Source: CAYLJJ01 sp964384025
GTDB taxonomy: Bacteria > Myxococcota_A > Bradymonadia > UBA7976 > UBA1532
Assembly: GCA_964384025.1 (NCBI GenBank)
Contig: CAYLJJ010000147.1
Coordinates: 1 to 11,068 of the forward strand
DNA: 11,068 nt
Reading direction: 5' to 3'
Below the pieces are notes generated by a model that was given only the letters and a program-made list of their open reading frames with translations, was not told the origin of the DNA and did not search any database. The position numbers and the translations under genes were made by a program. Within the stretch, counting starts at the first letter, position 1; every line of letters begins with the position of its first letter. Below, in pieces: positions 1 through 7,394 of this stretch.

Positions 1-3000
1 CTGGGATCCGAAAAGCCCAATGATTACGCGAGAGGGCTGAGAGTCACACCCCTCTTAAACCGACTCTATCGCAACGAGGGAGATAATGGTGCTTGGAGTT
101 GGATAGGAGACTGGCGCTGGGGCAGGCAGATCTCTCACAGCGCTCGCACCGCGCTGACCACTCAAATTCTCCAACGTGGGCTTGAGACCGTCGCCTATCC
201 CCGTGCCCATCCTCAATGGAGCAGTCCAGGGACGGTGATCACCATCGACCACTCTTGGTCCCACACTCTGGATCCGGCGTTGGAGATTGTCTTCTACCAG
301 TGGAACCTCTTCGATCATCCTGAGGGTCTCGATCTCAACGGAGATGGGGATTTTGATGATCAGGGGGAGTTTCCTCCTGAGGATCTGGATGGAGATGGTG
401 TGATCTCCTTTGATGAGATCGTCTGGGAGTTTGAGACTGAGGATGCCAATGAGCGCTTCTATTTCAGCTACGACGATGAGCTGGGTTGGGGAGAGCAGGC
501 TTTGCATAGGATCACCCTCGCGGTCACTGACAATCGAGGCGAAGTGATCCACGATGATACCAGCTTGAACCTGTTGGTCTCTTTGAGCAATCAGCCTCCC
601 ATCATCCAGGCCCACCCCGAGGGTCGTACCACGTTCTATCAGGGCTATATCGGCGCTGAGGTGATCATCGATCCCCGAAGTACATTCGATCCTGACTCAG
701 AACGCGAACTCTTTCCAGGCGATGGAGAGCGCCCTCAAGGCATTCAGGATTATGTCAGTTCCCTGCACCTGGATCTGAACTTTGATGGGCGCTTCACCGA
801 GGAGGAGAGCGCGTTGAACTTTCCCGTCAGCTTGATCTTGCAAGAGGAGATGGCAGTGGGAGATCTCGTGGGTGTATTGGTTCGAGCCTGTGATGATGGT
901 CAGTGGAATGGAGAGTGTTTTGATGGCGTTGATGCCGATGACTGTTCTCTCTGCTCCTATGAATTTGCGATCATCACTCTGGAGCCCAATATCGGTCCTC
1001 CGATGATCGATATCGGTACCTGTGATCCCATCACAGGGGAATGTGCTCCCTACGAAAGTGATGGTCACCCCGTAGAGTTTGATTTGGGAGGCAGCTTTGA
1101 TCCCGAGGGGGTCTCAGGTCTTCGCTTCTGGTATGAGATTTTGGAGGGGGAGGGCTGGCTTGAAGTTCAGGAGGAGTATCAGGGCCGCCCCGACGATATG
1201 GGTCCCAACCCCATCTATCACCCCGATCCTGATGGGACCCGCGTCGATCGGATTCGTGTCACGGTCACCGATCGTGGTGGGCTCAGCGCGGAGGAGATCA
1301 TCAGGATCAGCGTAGCCAATCAAGCCCCCGAGATCATTGAAGCTCACCTTGAGCTTGAGCCCCGCGCTCCACTGTTCCAAGGCTTGAACCTCATTAACTT
1401 AGGAGATGGCTGGTATCGGGCAGTCGCCAGCGCTCACCCCGATGAGCGTTGGGACGCCTCTGTTCAGATCGTCGCCAGGGATCCTGGTGATGATCCTCTG
1501 ACCTATAGTTTGGACCTGAACAGCGATGGTGAGATCGATCTAGAAGGGAACCTCCTCAGTCGCTTTATCTTGGATCCCAGCCAAGCTGCTCCAGAACTCT
1601 CTCTTTATGTCGCGGACGATGAAGGGCTCTCAGATGAGCTGCTCATCAGCTATAACATTCCCTCCCGAACCGCTCAGCTCAGCTACTCCTTCGACCTGGG
1701 TGGAGATGGCTCCTTTGACTCCTTGGGTGCTCTAAATTACTTCGACTTCTGGGTTGAACCAGGGGTCGAGCGCTTGCGCCTAACCGGGCTCATCCAGGAT
1801 GACGACGGCTTAAGCACCGAGTTTGATGAACAGCTCCTCCTCAATAATGAGGCTCCCATCTTTGAGGTTGCTCGGATCTTGGAGATTGATGGCTTTAGGG
1901 TGACCATCACAGCTTCAGCAACAGATCCCAACCATGATAGCCTCAGCTACCGTGTTGATTGGGGGGATGGTTCAGCGCCGATGGCGATGCTCGAAGGCGC
2001 AGCAGAGCATCTCTATCCTGATACCTACACTGAATATCAGATCCACATCACCGCTGACGATGGTCGAGGGGCCTCCGCGACCCGGTTTTTGGAGTTGATC
2101 TTTGAGGAAGGTTCAACGGGGCCGATTGGGGATGAAGACCGAGCACCGATCATTGAAGACCTGAGCTTGGAGTATGGGGCCCAGGGTCGCGTAAACCTAT
2201 TTATCACCGCTCATGATCCTGAGGGAGGTCCACTCTCTTACTCAATCCATTGGGGTACAGAGGCGGAGGAGATGGCTCTGAGACCCCTGGGCGCTCCTCA
2301 GGGTGCCTATCACTATCCGTTCTCTACAAGTCCCTACGAGGGTTTCATTGAGGTGGAGGATATTGAGGGCCTGAGAAGCCGTCAGATCTTCAACGTGGAG
2401 CTACAGGATCGACCCACAGAGATCATAAGCGTGACCGATAGGCTCATCACAGAGGGACGTGTGCTTCTCGGCGTGGAGGTTGAAGATGGAGATGGCGTTG
2501 ACCAGCTATTGTATCGCTTTGATTTTGATGGTGATGGCTCTTGGGACACTGAGGATCAAGCTTGGAACAGAGAGGTGCATAGCTACGCTCGCTCAGGGGA
2601 GCATCATCTTCGAGTACGCGTGACCGACTCTTGGTCTGGCGCAGAGGTTGAAGCAACACATCACTTTGAGTTGGCACCCTGGCAGGGAGAGAACCAAGCT
2701 CCCATCATCCATAGTGTCGATGTGAGTGTGGGCCCTGCAGGGCTGAGTTCAGTGGTGGTAGATGCCAGTGATCCTGAGGGAGAGCCGCTGGAGATGATGA
2801 TCCACTGGGGTGACGAGGAGCAGGAGGATCAACTCAGCCTTATGGAGGCTTCTGCTGTGACCCACTCCTTCCGTTTTGATCCTCAAGAGAGCCTCCGTAG
2901 GGGCTACCTCCTGGTCCGCGATCCCCACGGAGCTTCTACCCTCGAAGAGTTTGAGTTAGAGATTCGGGATCGAGAGACCCTGATTTCTGAAATCTCTCTA

Positions 3001-4044
3001 AATCATGCGGAGCACGGCAGGGTGATGATTAGTCTCCTGGCCTTGGATGAAGACAGCGATGCTCTGCGTTACAGCTTTGATTTTGAGGCAGATGGTCTCT
3101 GGGAGATCGATGAACAGCTGGAGTCCTCCAGCAGCCATCGTTATGAAGAGGCGGGGATCTATACCATCCAAGTGAGTGTTTTGGATCCCTGGTCGGGAAA
3201 CAGCATCTTGGCAGAACGGCTCCTAGAGCTGTCTCCTTGGCTGGAGTCTGTGGTGTTGGATGAAGACCACCTACAGGTCGAAGAGGGGGAGTGCTTGGCC
3301 CTCTATATCGAGGGAGGTCTCTCGACGCTGAGAAGTGAGGTTGATCCAAGGGCCTGTGAGCTGCATGAAGAGACAGAGGAATCTCTCTGGAGTTGGAGCT
3401 TTGGAGATGGTGGAGAGGCTGAGGGTGTTGAGGTGGGGCATCGCTATCTAAACGATGGTGTTTATGATCTCCTCGTTCAGGGAGGCAGCGAACTTCGTCC
3501 GGTGCAGTCTCTTCTTCAAGTGCAGGTGATCAACGCGCCCCCCTCTTTCCGTAGCCAAGCCCCCACTCAAGCTCAGGCGGGAGAGGAGTATCTCTATAAC
3601 ATCCACCTTGATGATCCAGGAGAACTGGATCTACTGAAACTCTCTCTGGAAGAGGGACCTCAAGGGATGAGATTGGAGAGGGGTCATGGTGATCGAGAGT
3701 GGCAGCTGAGTTGGTCGATCCCTGATAACTTTGAGGGTGATGTTGAAGTGATCCTCATTGTTGAGGATGGGCGAGAGCTTGATGGGGCTTGGAGCCCTGA
3801 TGGCGCCAGCAATCTTCAATGGTTCCATATTAAGGTGGAACCGAAATTGAGTGAGGAGGAGGAGGGCCTGAGCACAGCCGATGGAGGTGTAGCTGCCGAA
3901 TCCAACGCAGATGTTGGGCTTAATTATGATCCTGAGAATTATGCAAGCGGCTCTTGCGCCTGTGATCTAAATGGAGGGTCTTCGAGTGGTCTCTTTGCCC
4001 TATTTTTACTGCTCCTACCTCTTCTGCGGCGCTCTCGAAGTTGA
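1..4044 (+). CDS. Giant secreted PKD/Ig-like repeat protein with MYXO-CTERM-like tail (5' partial)
   Basis: The frame is open from base 1 to the TGA at 4042-4044 (1347 codons), so the true start lies left of the window; the GTG at 235 sits mid-domain. Seen: successive ~85-110-residue beta-sandwich modules with PKD-type signatures (YxWxF/DWGDG, then VxVTDxxG) separated by short (N)QAP linkers. Several carry acidic DxDGDG loops (for example 331-417, 1504-1530, 2521-2556). A Cys-containing module lies near 880-1060 (CDDGxWNGEC, CSLCSY, then CDPITGEC). A canonical PKD module (WSWSFGDG, GHRYLNDGVYDL) lies near 3385-3530, then a dystroglycan/He_PIG-like module (~3541-3837), an acidic linker, and a Cys-hydrophobic-Arg tail. 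The first ~78 residues are not recognised. Known: PKD modules occur in cell-surface adhesins and in spacers of secreted enzymes; MYXO-CTERM tails mark surface or secreted proteins of myxobacteria and relatives. Inferred: an envelope-attached structural or adhesive protein. A catalytic or vWA domain could lie upstream of the window. Family assignment is firm, the function is not. Confidence 0.85.
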   Translation: MGSEKPNDYARGLRVTPLLNRLYRNEGDNGAWSWIGDWRWGRQISHSARTALTTQILQRGLETVAYPRAHPQWSSPGTVITIDHSWSHTLDPALEIVFYQWNLFDHPEGLDLNGDGDFDDQGEFPPEDLDGDGVISFDEIVWEFETEDANERFYFSYDDELGWGEQALHRITLAVTDNRGEVIHDDTSLNLLVSLSNQPPIIQAHPEGRTTFYQGYIGAEVIIDPRSTFDPDSERELFPGDGERPQGIQDYVSSLHLDLNFDGRFTEEESALNFPVSLILQEEMAVGDLVGVLVRACDDGQWNGECFDGVDADDCSLCSYEFAIITLEPNIGPPMIDIGTCDPITGECAPYESDGHPVEFDLGGSFDPEGVSGLRFWYEILEGEGWLEVQEEYQGRPDDMGPNPIYHPDPDGTRVDRIRVTVTDRGGLSAEEIIRISVANQAPEIIEAHLELEPRAPLFQGLNLINLGDGWYRAVASAHPDERWDASVQIVARDPGDDPLTYSLDLNSDGEIDLEGNLLSRFILDPSQAAPELSLYVADDEGLSDELLISYNIPSRTAQLSYSFDLGGDGSFDSLGALNYFDFWVEPGVERLRLTGLIQDDDGLSTEFDEQLLLNNEAPIFEVARILEIDGFRVTITASATDPNHDSLSYRVDWGDGSAPMAMLEGAAEHLYPDTYTEYQIHITADDGRGASATRFLELIFEEGSTGPIGDEDRAPIIEDLSLEYGAQGRVNLFITAHDPEGGPLSYSIHWGTEAEEMALRPLGAPQGAYHYPFSTSPYEGFIEVEDIEGLRSRQIFNVELQDRPTEIISVTDRLITEGRVLLGVEVEDGDGVDQLLYRFDFDGDGSWDTEDQAWNREVHSYARSGEHHLRVRVTDSWSGAEVEATHHFELAPWQGENQAPIIHSVDVSVGPAGLSSVVVDASDPEGEPLEMMIHWGDEEQEDQLSLMEASAVTHSFRFDPQESLRRGYLLVRDPHGASTLEEFELEIRDRETLISEISLNHAEHGRVMISLLALDEDSDALRYSFDFEADGLWEIDEQLESSSSHRYEEAGIYTIQVSVLDPWSGNSILAERLLELSPWLESVVLDEDHLQVEEGECLALYIEGGLSTLRSEVDPRACELHEETEESLWSWSFGDGGEAEGVEVGHRYLNDGVYDLLVQGGSELRPVQSLLQVQVINAPPSFRSQAPTQAQAGEEYLYNIHLDDPGELDLLKLSLEEGPQGMRLERGHGDREWQLSWSIPDNFEGDVEVILIVEDGRELDGAWSPDGASNLQWFHIKVEPKLSEEEEGLSTADGGVAAESNADVGLNYDPENYASGSCACDLNGGSSSGLFALFLLLLPLLRRSRS
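331..417 (+). other. Paired EF-hand/dockerin-like calcium loops inside a PKD-like module
   Basis: Two acidic loops lie 17 residues apart. The first reads DLNGDGDFDDQGE (331-369). The second, DLDGDGVISFDE (382-417), is a textbook 12-residue EF-hand loop with Asp at 1, 3 and 5, Ser at 9 and Glu at 12. They sit between the YQWNLF strand and the later ITLAVTDNRG strand of one PKD-like module, so they look like an insertion in a loop of the sandwich. Calcium binding is inferred from the loop pattern. Because no typical dockerin helices flank them, a cellulosome-type dockerin is unlikely. Confidence 0.6.
2419..2682 (+). repeat. FDxDGDG module, copy 1 of a near-duplicate protein module
   Basis: Protein-level module beginning near EIISVTDRLITEGRV and ending with FELAPW. 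It contains the loop DFDGDGSWDTED, the pattern HSYARSGEHHLRVRVTD, and the rare string SWSG. A second copy lies at 2974-3240 with the same order of landmarks (GRV, YxFDF, HxY, PWSG, ELSPW). The two copies are separated by one module of the HWGD type, which points to a recent duplication within the gene. Confidence 0.65.
2974..3240 (+). repeat. FDxDGDG module, copy 2, with a degenerate calcium loop
   Basis: Second copy of the module at 2419-2682: HGRVMISLLALDEDSD, RYSFDFEADGLWEIDE, HRYEEAGIYTIQVSVLD, PWSG and ELSPW follow in the same order. The acidic loop has changed from DFDGDG to DFEADG, losing one glycine and swapping Asp for Glu, so calcium binding in this copy may be weakened or lost (inference). 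Confidence 0.6.
3541..3837 (+). other. Dystroglycan/He_PIG-like Ig module
   Basis: Part of the giant protein. It begins PSFRSQAPTQAQAGEEYLYN, followed by DDPGELDLLKLSLEEGPQGM, then LSWSIPDNFEGD and VEDG. The order 'AxAGxxYxY ... DPxxDxLxxSL ... GPxGM ... WxxP' is typical of cadherin-like/He_PIG Ig modules found near the C-terminus of bacterial surface proteins. It precedes the acidic linker and the sorting tail. No enzymatic residues are expected. Confidence 0.55.
3952..4041 (+). other. MYXO-CTERM-like C-terminal sorting signal
   Basis: The last 30 residues of the giant protein are a Cys-x-Cys motif (SCACDLN), a small Gly/Ser linker (GGSSSG), a hydrophobic helix (LFALFLLLLPLL) and a terminal Arg-rich cluster (RRSRS). 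This Cys, helix, Arg layout is that of MYXO-CTERM domains, which are thought to be processed by a dedicated sorting protease and leave the protein attached to or exported past the outer membrane. No such protease is encoded in the window. The upstream acidic linker (SEEEEG) fits a flexible surface tether. Confidence 0.75.
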
Positions 4045-4074
4045 TTGAAGCTGATATGATCGGCTCACTAGAAT
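4045..4074 (+). promoter_or_regulatory. Possible sigma70-type promoter before the membrane-protein gene
   Basis: In the 86-base gap between the giant gene and the next gene, TTGAAG (4045-4050) and TAGAAT (4069-4074) are 18 bases apart. They match the -35 consensus at 4 of 6 positions and the -10 consensus at 5 of 6. They would start transcription about 50 bases before the ATG at 4131. The pattern is weak and such boxes occur by chance; cotranscription with the upstream gene is the alternative. Confidence 0.25.
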
Positions 4075-4130
4075 CAGGAAAGGGTGAACAGAACTCTCGT
4101 TTGGACCCTCCCTTCTGCTCAAGGCCTTAG

Positions 4131-4571
4131 ATGTTTGATGTATCTCTTCACAGCCTTAAACTATTGGCTGCGACTGTTTGGTATTCTGGCGGACTGATTT
4201 TGCTGTTTAAGGGATCCAGCCTGCTGCTGGAAGCGGAGAGGATTACTCCTGGCCGTGCTTGGTTTTGGTACACCATCTTGATCGGGGTTTCGATCGGTGT
4301 GTTGAAGGTGATCTTTATCTTCCGTCCAGCTTGCCTGAAAAATTTGCATAGGATCGCTGGGTTGAAACATCCGAAAATATGGCAGCTCTTTCGCCCCAGC
4401 TTCCTCGTATTTCTACCCTGTATGATCCTTTTGGGAGCATTTCTATCTCGTGCCGCTCACAACAATTATCCATTCTTGCTCGGCGTGGCTATTTTGGATT
4501 TCTCAATCGCGGTTGCCCTACTGGGCAGCAGTTATATTTTCTGGGGGTATCGGTTTATAGACAAAGACTAG
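4131..4571 (+). CDS. Uncharacterised four-helix integral membrane protein
   Basis: A 146-residue protein starting with ATG; a modest Shine-Dalgarno AAGG lies at 4121-4124, 6 bases upstream. I do not recognise a named family. Four hydrophobic segments are visible at about residues 8-33, 44-64, 87-106 and 112-139, separated by short basic or polar loops (for example CLKNLHRIAGLKHPK between helices 2 and 3), so the protein is probably an inner-membrane protein made almost entirely of helices. Notable residues are a Lys within helix 2 (VLKVIF), FRP motifs at the end of helix 2 and the start of helix 3, and LDFSIA in helix 4. No signal peptide or catalytic motif is evident. It follows the giant surface-protein gene by 86 bases and is convergent with the rel gene, with 8 bases between stop codons. 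A small transporter subunit or assembly factor cannot be ruled in or out. Confidence 0.75.
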   Translation: MFDVSLHSLKLLAATVWYSGGLILLFKGSSLLLEAERITPGRAWFWYTILIGVSIGVLKVIFIFRPACLKNLHRIAGLKHPKIWQLFRPSFLVFLPCMILLGAFLSRAAHNNYPFLLGVAILDFSIAVALLGSSYIFWGYRFIDKD

Positions 4572-4599
4572 AGCGTATGTCAGCTGGCCAGCCGCTCTA
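4569..4599. terminator. Possible bidirectional hairpin at the convergent gene ends
   Basis: TAGAGCG (4569-4575) pairs perfectly with CGCTCTA (4593-4599) across a 17-base loop that itself contains the palindrome GCTGGCCAGC (4583-4592). The hairpin spans the stop codons of both convergent genes (4569-4571 plus strand, 4580-4582 minus strand). On the minus strand it is followed by GTCTTTGTC, a weak U-rich run; on the plus strand there is none. It could be a shared, inefficient terminator, or just a folding element. Confidence 0.3.
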
Positions 4600-6745
4600 C
4601 TGAGAGCACTCCGTCAAGTTGCTCAATCAAGCGGATCACTTTATTGAGCTGTACCAGATCTTTCACTAAGACAGTGAAGTTGTTGATCGCGCGCTTATCA
4701 GCGGAGGTACGACAGCTGACCGCAGTGATATTTACCCCAGCATTATGAAAAGATTGGCTCATATTGGCCAAGAGCCCGGGTTGATCGGTGCTGTGAATAC
4801 GAATCTCCACTGAGCGGAGTTGCCGAGAGCCTACATCCCAATGGACATCCACCCGACGCGCTGAGTCACAGCCCAAGATGTGAGGGCAGCTGCTGCGATG
4901 GACGGTGATCCCGCGCCCTCGCGTTACAAAGCCAACGATGGGATCCCCATGGACCGGCTGACAGCACTTGGGGAAGTGGGTGGCGATCCCCTCCAGACCA
5001 TCGACGACAACCCCTCCACGAGATTTGGGCATCACCTTGCGCATAAGGCGCTTAAAGGGGTTCTCCTCTTCCTCTTCCTGGGGACCCTTCTTGAGTTTCT
5101 CAGATGGGAGAAGCTGAGGCAGGAGCTGATCCAGCTGTGCCTTACCATACCCCAGAGAGATCAGCAGCTCGCGCTCATTGCGGTATTTAAGAGCCTGAGC
5201 AGCTTGATCAATCTGACCGCTCTTGCGCAACTTGTTGATGCCCACACCGTAGCGCTTGAGCTCCTTCTCCAACACCTCAAGCCCGATCTGAAGGCTTCGA
5301 GCGTTATCCTCCTGCCTCAGAAAGCTGCGGATCTTAGTGCGCGCTCGCCCTGTCTTGACAAACTTAAGCCAATCCGCTTTGGGTTTGCTGCGAGGGGTGC
5401 GCAAGATCTCAACACTCTCACCGTTCTTGAGTTGATATCTGAGGCTAACCTGGACGCCATTGACGCGGGCGCCTGTACATTCATGGCCAAGATCGGTGTG
5501 GATGGAGTAAGCAAAATCTACAGGAGTCGCTCCCTGGGGAAAAGCTTGGACATCTCCCTCAGGGGTGAAGACGTAGACATCTGCAGCAAAGAGGTCAACT
5601 TTGACCATCTCCATAAAGACTTGGGGATCTTTTAGAGTACGCTGCCACTCCAAGAGCGCTCTAAGCCATCCAAAGCGCTTGTCTGTCCCTTTGGGGGTGA
5701 TACCTCCATATTTTCCCTCCTTATAGGACCAGTGAGCTGCGACTCCAAGCTGAGCAACATGATGCATCTCCCAGGTACGGATCTGAATCTCTACCCGCTC
5801 ACTCTCTGGACCCATCACTGCTGTATGCAGGGACTGGTAACCATTCTCCTTGGGGAGTGCGATATAATCCTTGAAGCGCCCAGGTATCGGCTTCCAAAGG
5901 CTATGTACCAAGCCGAGAGCCTCATAGCAGCTCGGCATTTTATCAACGATGATGCGAAAGGCGAGGATGTCATAGAGCTTATTAAGCGAGCGTCCTGTCT
6001 GCACCATCTTCTTATGGATAGACCAAAGATGTTTAGGGCGTCCGGTCACCTCTGCTTCTATGTTATTGCGCAACAAGCGCCCCTCTAGCTCCTTGAGTAC
6101 CCTCAGGATATAGGCCTCGCGCTCTTTGCGAGTCTGATCGATCTGAACAGCAAGAGCTTGATACTCTTCAGGATAGAGATACTTGAAGCAGAGATCTTCC
6201 AGATCACTCTTGATCCAGTTGATCCCCAGGCGATGCGCCAGAGGAGCGTAGATATCTAAGGTCTCTTGAGCGATACGGCGCCGCTTCTCCTCTCGGAGAG
6301 GCTTTAGGGTCTGCATGTTGTGCAGACGATCAGAGAGCTTGACCAGGATGACGCGAAGATCCCGGCTCATAGCGACGAGCATCTTGCGGAAGTTCTCCGC
6401 TTGAGCCTCTTCAGCGCTGGTGAAGTTCATCTTCTCCAGCTTGGTCAAACCGGCCACCAAGAAGGAGACATCCTCACCGAACTGATTTTCGATCTCCTCG
6501 ATGGTAGCGACGGTATCCTCTACGGTGTCATGGAGGAGAGCTGCGCAGATTGAAGCGGAGTCGAGCTGGAGACGGGCGACGATATGGCTCACCTCCAGGG
6601 GGTGGATCAGATAGGGCTCTCCGCTATGCCGAGTCTGTCCTCGGTGAGCCGCAGCGCTGAACACATAGGCTCGCCTCACGAGGTTGAGGTCTGCGTCTGG
6701 TTGATGAGCCCTCAGCTCCTGAATGATATCTTCCAGGCGAATCAT
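4580..6745 (-). CDS. rel: Bifunctional (p)ppGpp synthetase/hydrolase, RelA/SpoT family
   Basis: A 721-residue cytoplasmic protein of full family length that makes (p)ppGpp from ATP plus GDP/GTP and hydrolyses it, controlling the stringent response. The HD hydrolase domain (~20-155) keeps every metal and substrate residue I can place: R39, H48, HD at 72-73, ED at 76-77, D139, N143. The synthetase domain (~200-340) has GRPKH (235-239), D259, RFKDYIA (290-296), Y303 and catalytic-type E319 in VEIQIRT. RFKD is the RXKD form typical of bifunctional enzymes; monofunctional E. coli RelA has EFDD. Then come TGS (~386-447, with YVFTPEG), a helical region, a Zn-finger-like segment with CC at 594-595, H616 and C620, and ACT (~644-718). 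Both activities therefore look intact. Oddity: residue 332 is Gln where AE(x)GxAAHW normally has Glu. The ATG start has a strong GGAGG site. It is the last gene of the minus-strand operon, 36 bases after gmk. Confidence 0.97.
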   Translation of the reverse strand: MIRLEDIIQELRAHQPDADLNLVRRAYVFSAAAHRGQTRHSGEPYLIHPLEVSHIVARLQLDSASICAALLHDTVEDTVATIEEIENQFGEDVSFLVAGLTKLEKMNFTSAEEAQAENFRKMLVAMSRDLRVILVKLSDRLHNMQTLKPLREEKRRRIAQETLDIYAPLAHRLGINWIKSDLEDLCFKYLYPEEYQALAVQIDQTRKEREAYILRVLKELEGRLLRNNIEAEVTGRPKHLWSIHKKMVQTGRSLNKLYDILAFRIIVDKMPSCYEALGLVHSLWKPIPGRFKDYIALPKENGYQSLHTAVMGPESERVEIQIRTWEMHHVAQLGVAAHWSYKEGKYGGITPKGTDKRFGWLRALLEWQRTLKDPQVFMEMVKVDLFAADVYVFTPEGDVQAFPQGATPVDFAYSIHTDLGHECTGARVNGVQVSLRYQLKNGESVEILRTPRSKPKADWLKFVKTGRARTKIRSFLRQEDNARSLQIGLEVLEKELKRYGVGINKLRKSGQIDQAAQALKYRNERELLISLGYGKAQLDQLLPQLLPSEKLKKGPQEEEEENPFKRLMRKVMPKSRGGVVVDGLEGIATHFPKCCQPVHGDPIVGFVTRGRGITVHRSSCPHILGCDSARRVDVHWDVGSRQLRSVEIRIHSTDQPGLLANMSQSFHNAGVNITAVSCRTSADKRAINNFTVLVKDLVQLNKVIRLIEQLDGVLSVERLAS

Positions 6746-6751
6746 TGCCTG

Positions 6752-6756
6752 CCTCC
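6752..6756 (-). promoter_or_regulatory. Strong Shine-Dalgarno for rel
   Basis: GGAGG on the minus strand, 6 bases before the ATG at 6745. It fixes the start of the (p)ppGpp synthetase/hydrolase and suggests independent, efficient initiation, unlike gmk just upstream, which lacks a good site. Confidence 0.75.
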
Positions 6757-6781
6757 AAATTGATCAAGGCCACGCAACCCT

Positions 6782-7393
6782 TCAGCTCTCCTGGGCTTCA
6801 AGGCGGAGCCTCTGAAGCAGCTCATGATATCTCCCCAAGGAGCGCTTCTGAGCGACTCGATAGATCTCCTCAAGTTCGGGGATGATCTCATCCAATTGAT
6901 CATTGACCAGGAGAAAATCGAAGCTTTCAACCTCCTCTAGCTCTTCTCGGGCTCGCTCAAGGCGGCGCCGGATGCTCTCCTCTGTTTCGGTTCCTCGATC
7001 CCTCAGGCGCTCCTCCAGGATCTCCCAGCTTGGGGGAAGCAGGAAGCAGCTCAGGGCTTCAGGGTAGACCTCCTTTAGACGGGTGGCACCTTCCACCTCT
7101 ACATCGAAGAGGAGATCATCACCCTCATCGTGAGCGGCTTGGATGGTCGTGCGAGCGGTACCATAGAAGTTTCCCGCATACTCCGTCCATTCCGCAAAGC
7201 CATCCTCAATGACCATCTGCTGAAAGCAGGCACGGTCGATGAAGTGATAATCCAGGCCATCTTGCTCTTCTGGACGAGGGGCGCGAGTGCTGTGGCTCAC
7301 TGAGAGTCGCAACCTGGGGTTGCGCTCCAAGAGAGCTCTGGCGATGGTTGATTTTCCGGTGCCGCTGCAAGCGGCGAGTATTAAGAGGGCCAC
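6782..7393 (-). CDS. gmk: Guanylate kinase
   Basis: A 203-residue cytoplasmic enzyme of usual length that phosphorylates GMP (or dGMP) with ATP to give GDP (dGDP), feeding GTP synthesis and the neighbouring (p)ppGpp enzyme. Motifs in order: P-loop A8-CSGTGKS-15 followed by T16; GMP-binding SVSHSTRAPR (31-40) and DGLDYHF (45-51); FAEWTEYAGNFYGTA (66-80); DVEVEGA (97-103, usually DIDxQGA); LID-region LLPPSW and EERLRDRGTE with Arg-rich SIRRRLERA (~118-148); and FDFLLVND (158-165). The start is a GTG immediately after the yicC stop (1 base between), without a good Shine-Dalgarno, so translation is probably coupled to yicC. An upstream extension in this frame would overlap yicC and is not needed for a complete fold. 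The P-loop Pro-to-Cys change and the DVEVEGA form are mild departures from the commonest sequence. Confidence 0.95.
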   Translation of the reverse strand: MALLILAACSGTGKSTIARALLERNPRLRLSVSHSTRAPRPEEQDGLDYHFIDRACFQQMVIEDGFAEWTEYAGNFYGTARTTIQAAHDEGDDLLFDVEVEGATRLKEVYPEALSCFLLPPSWEILEERLRDRGTETEESIRRRLERAREELEEVESFDFLLVNDQLDEIIPELEEIYRVAQKRSLGRYHELLQRLRLEAQES

Positions 7394-7394
7394 G

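Noticed and set aside
235..237. GTG at 235 as the start of the giant PKD gene
   Set aside because: The frame is open without stops from base 1, and the GTG falls within a beta-sandwich module, so the gene begins left of the window.
331..417. Cellulosome-type dockerin
   Set aside because: The loops look like EF-hand/dockerin loops but lack the flanking helices and symmetric 22-residue repeats, and no cohesin or scaffoldin context is present.
4081..4109. AGGGT/ACCCT inverted repeat as a terminator after the giant gene
   Set aside because: Only 5 pairs with a 19-base loop and no U-run; too weak to call.
4880..5635. 251-residue plus-strand open frame inside rel
   Set aside because: It lies wholly antisense to strongly conserved TGS and synthetase coding sequence and shows no domain of its own.
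7346..7372. Ala instead of Gly at the first P-loop position of guanylate kinase as a possible defect
   Set aside because: Many active bacterial guanylate kinases, including that of E. coli (SAPSGAGK), have Ala there; only the Pro-to-Cys change is less usual.
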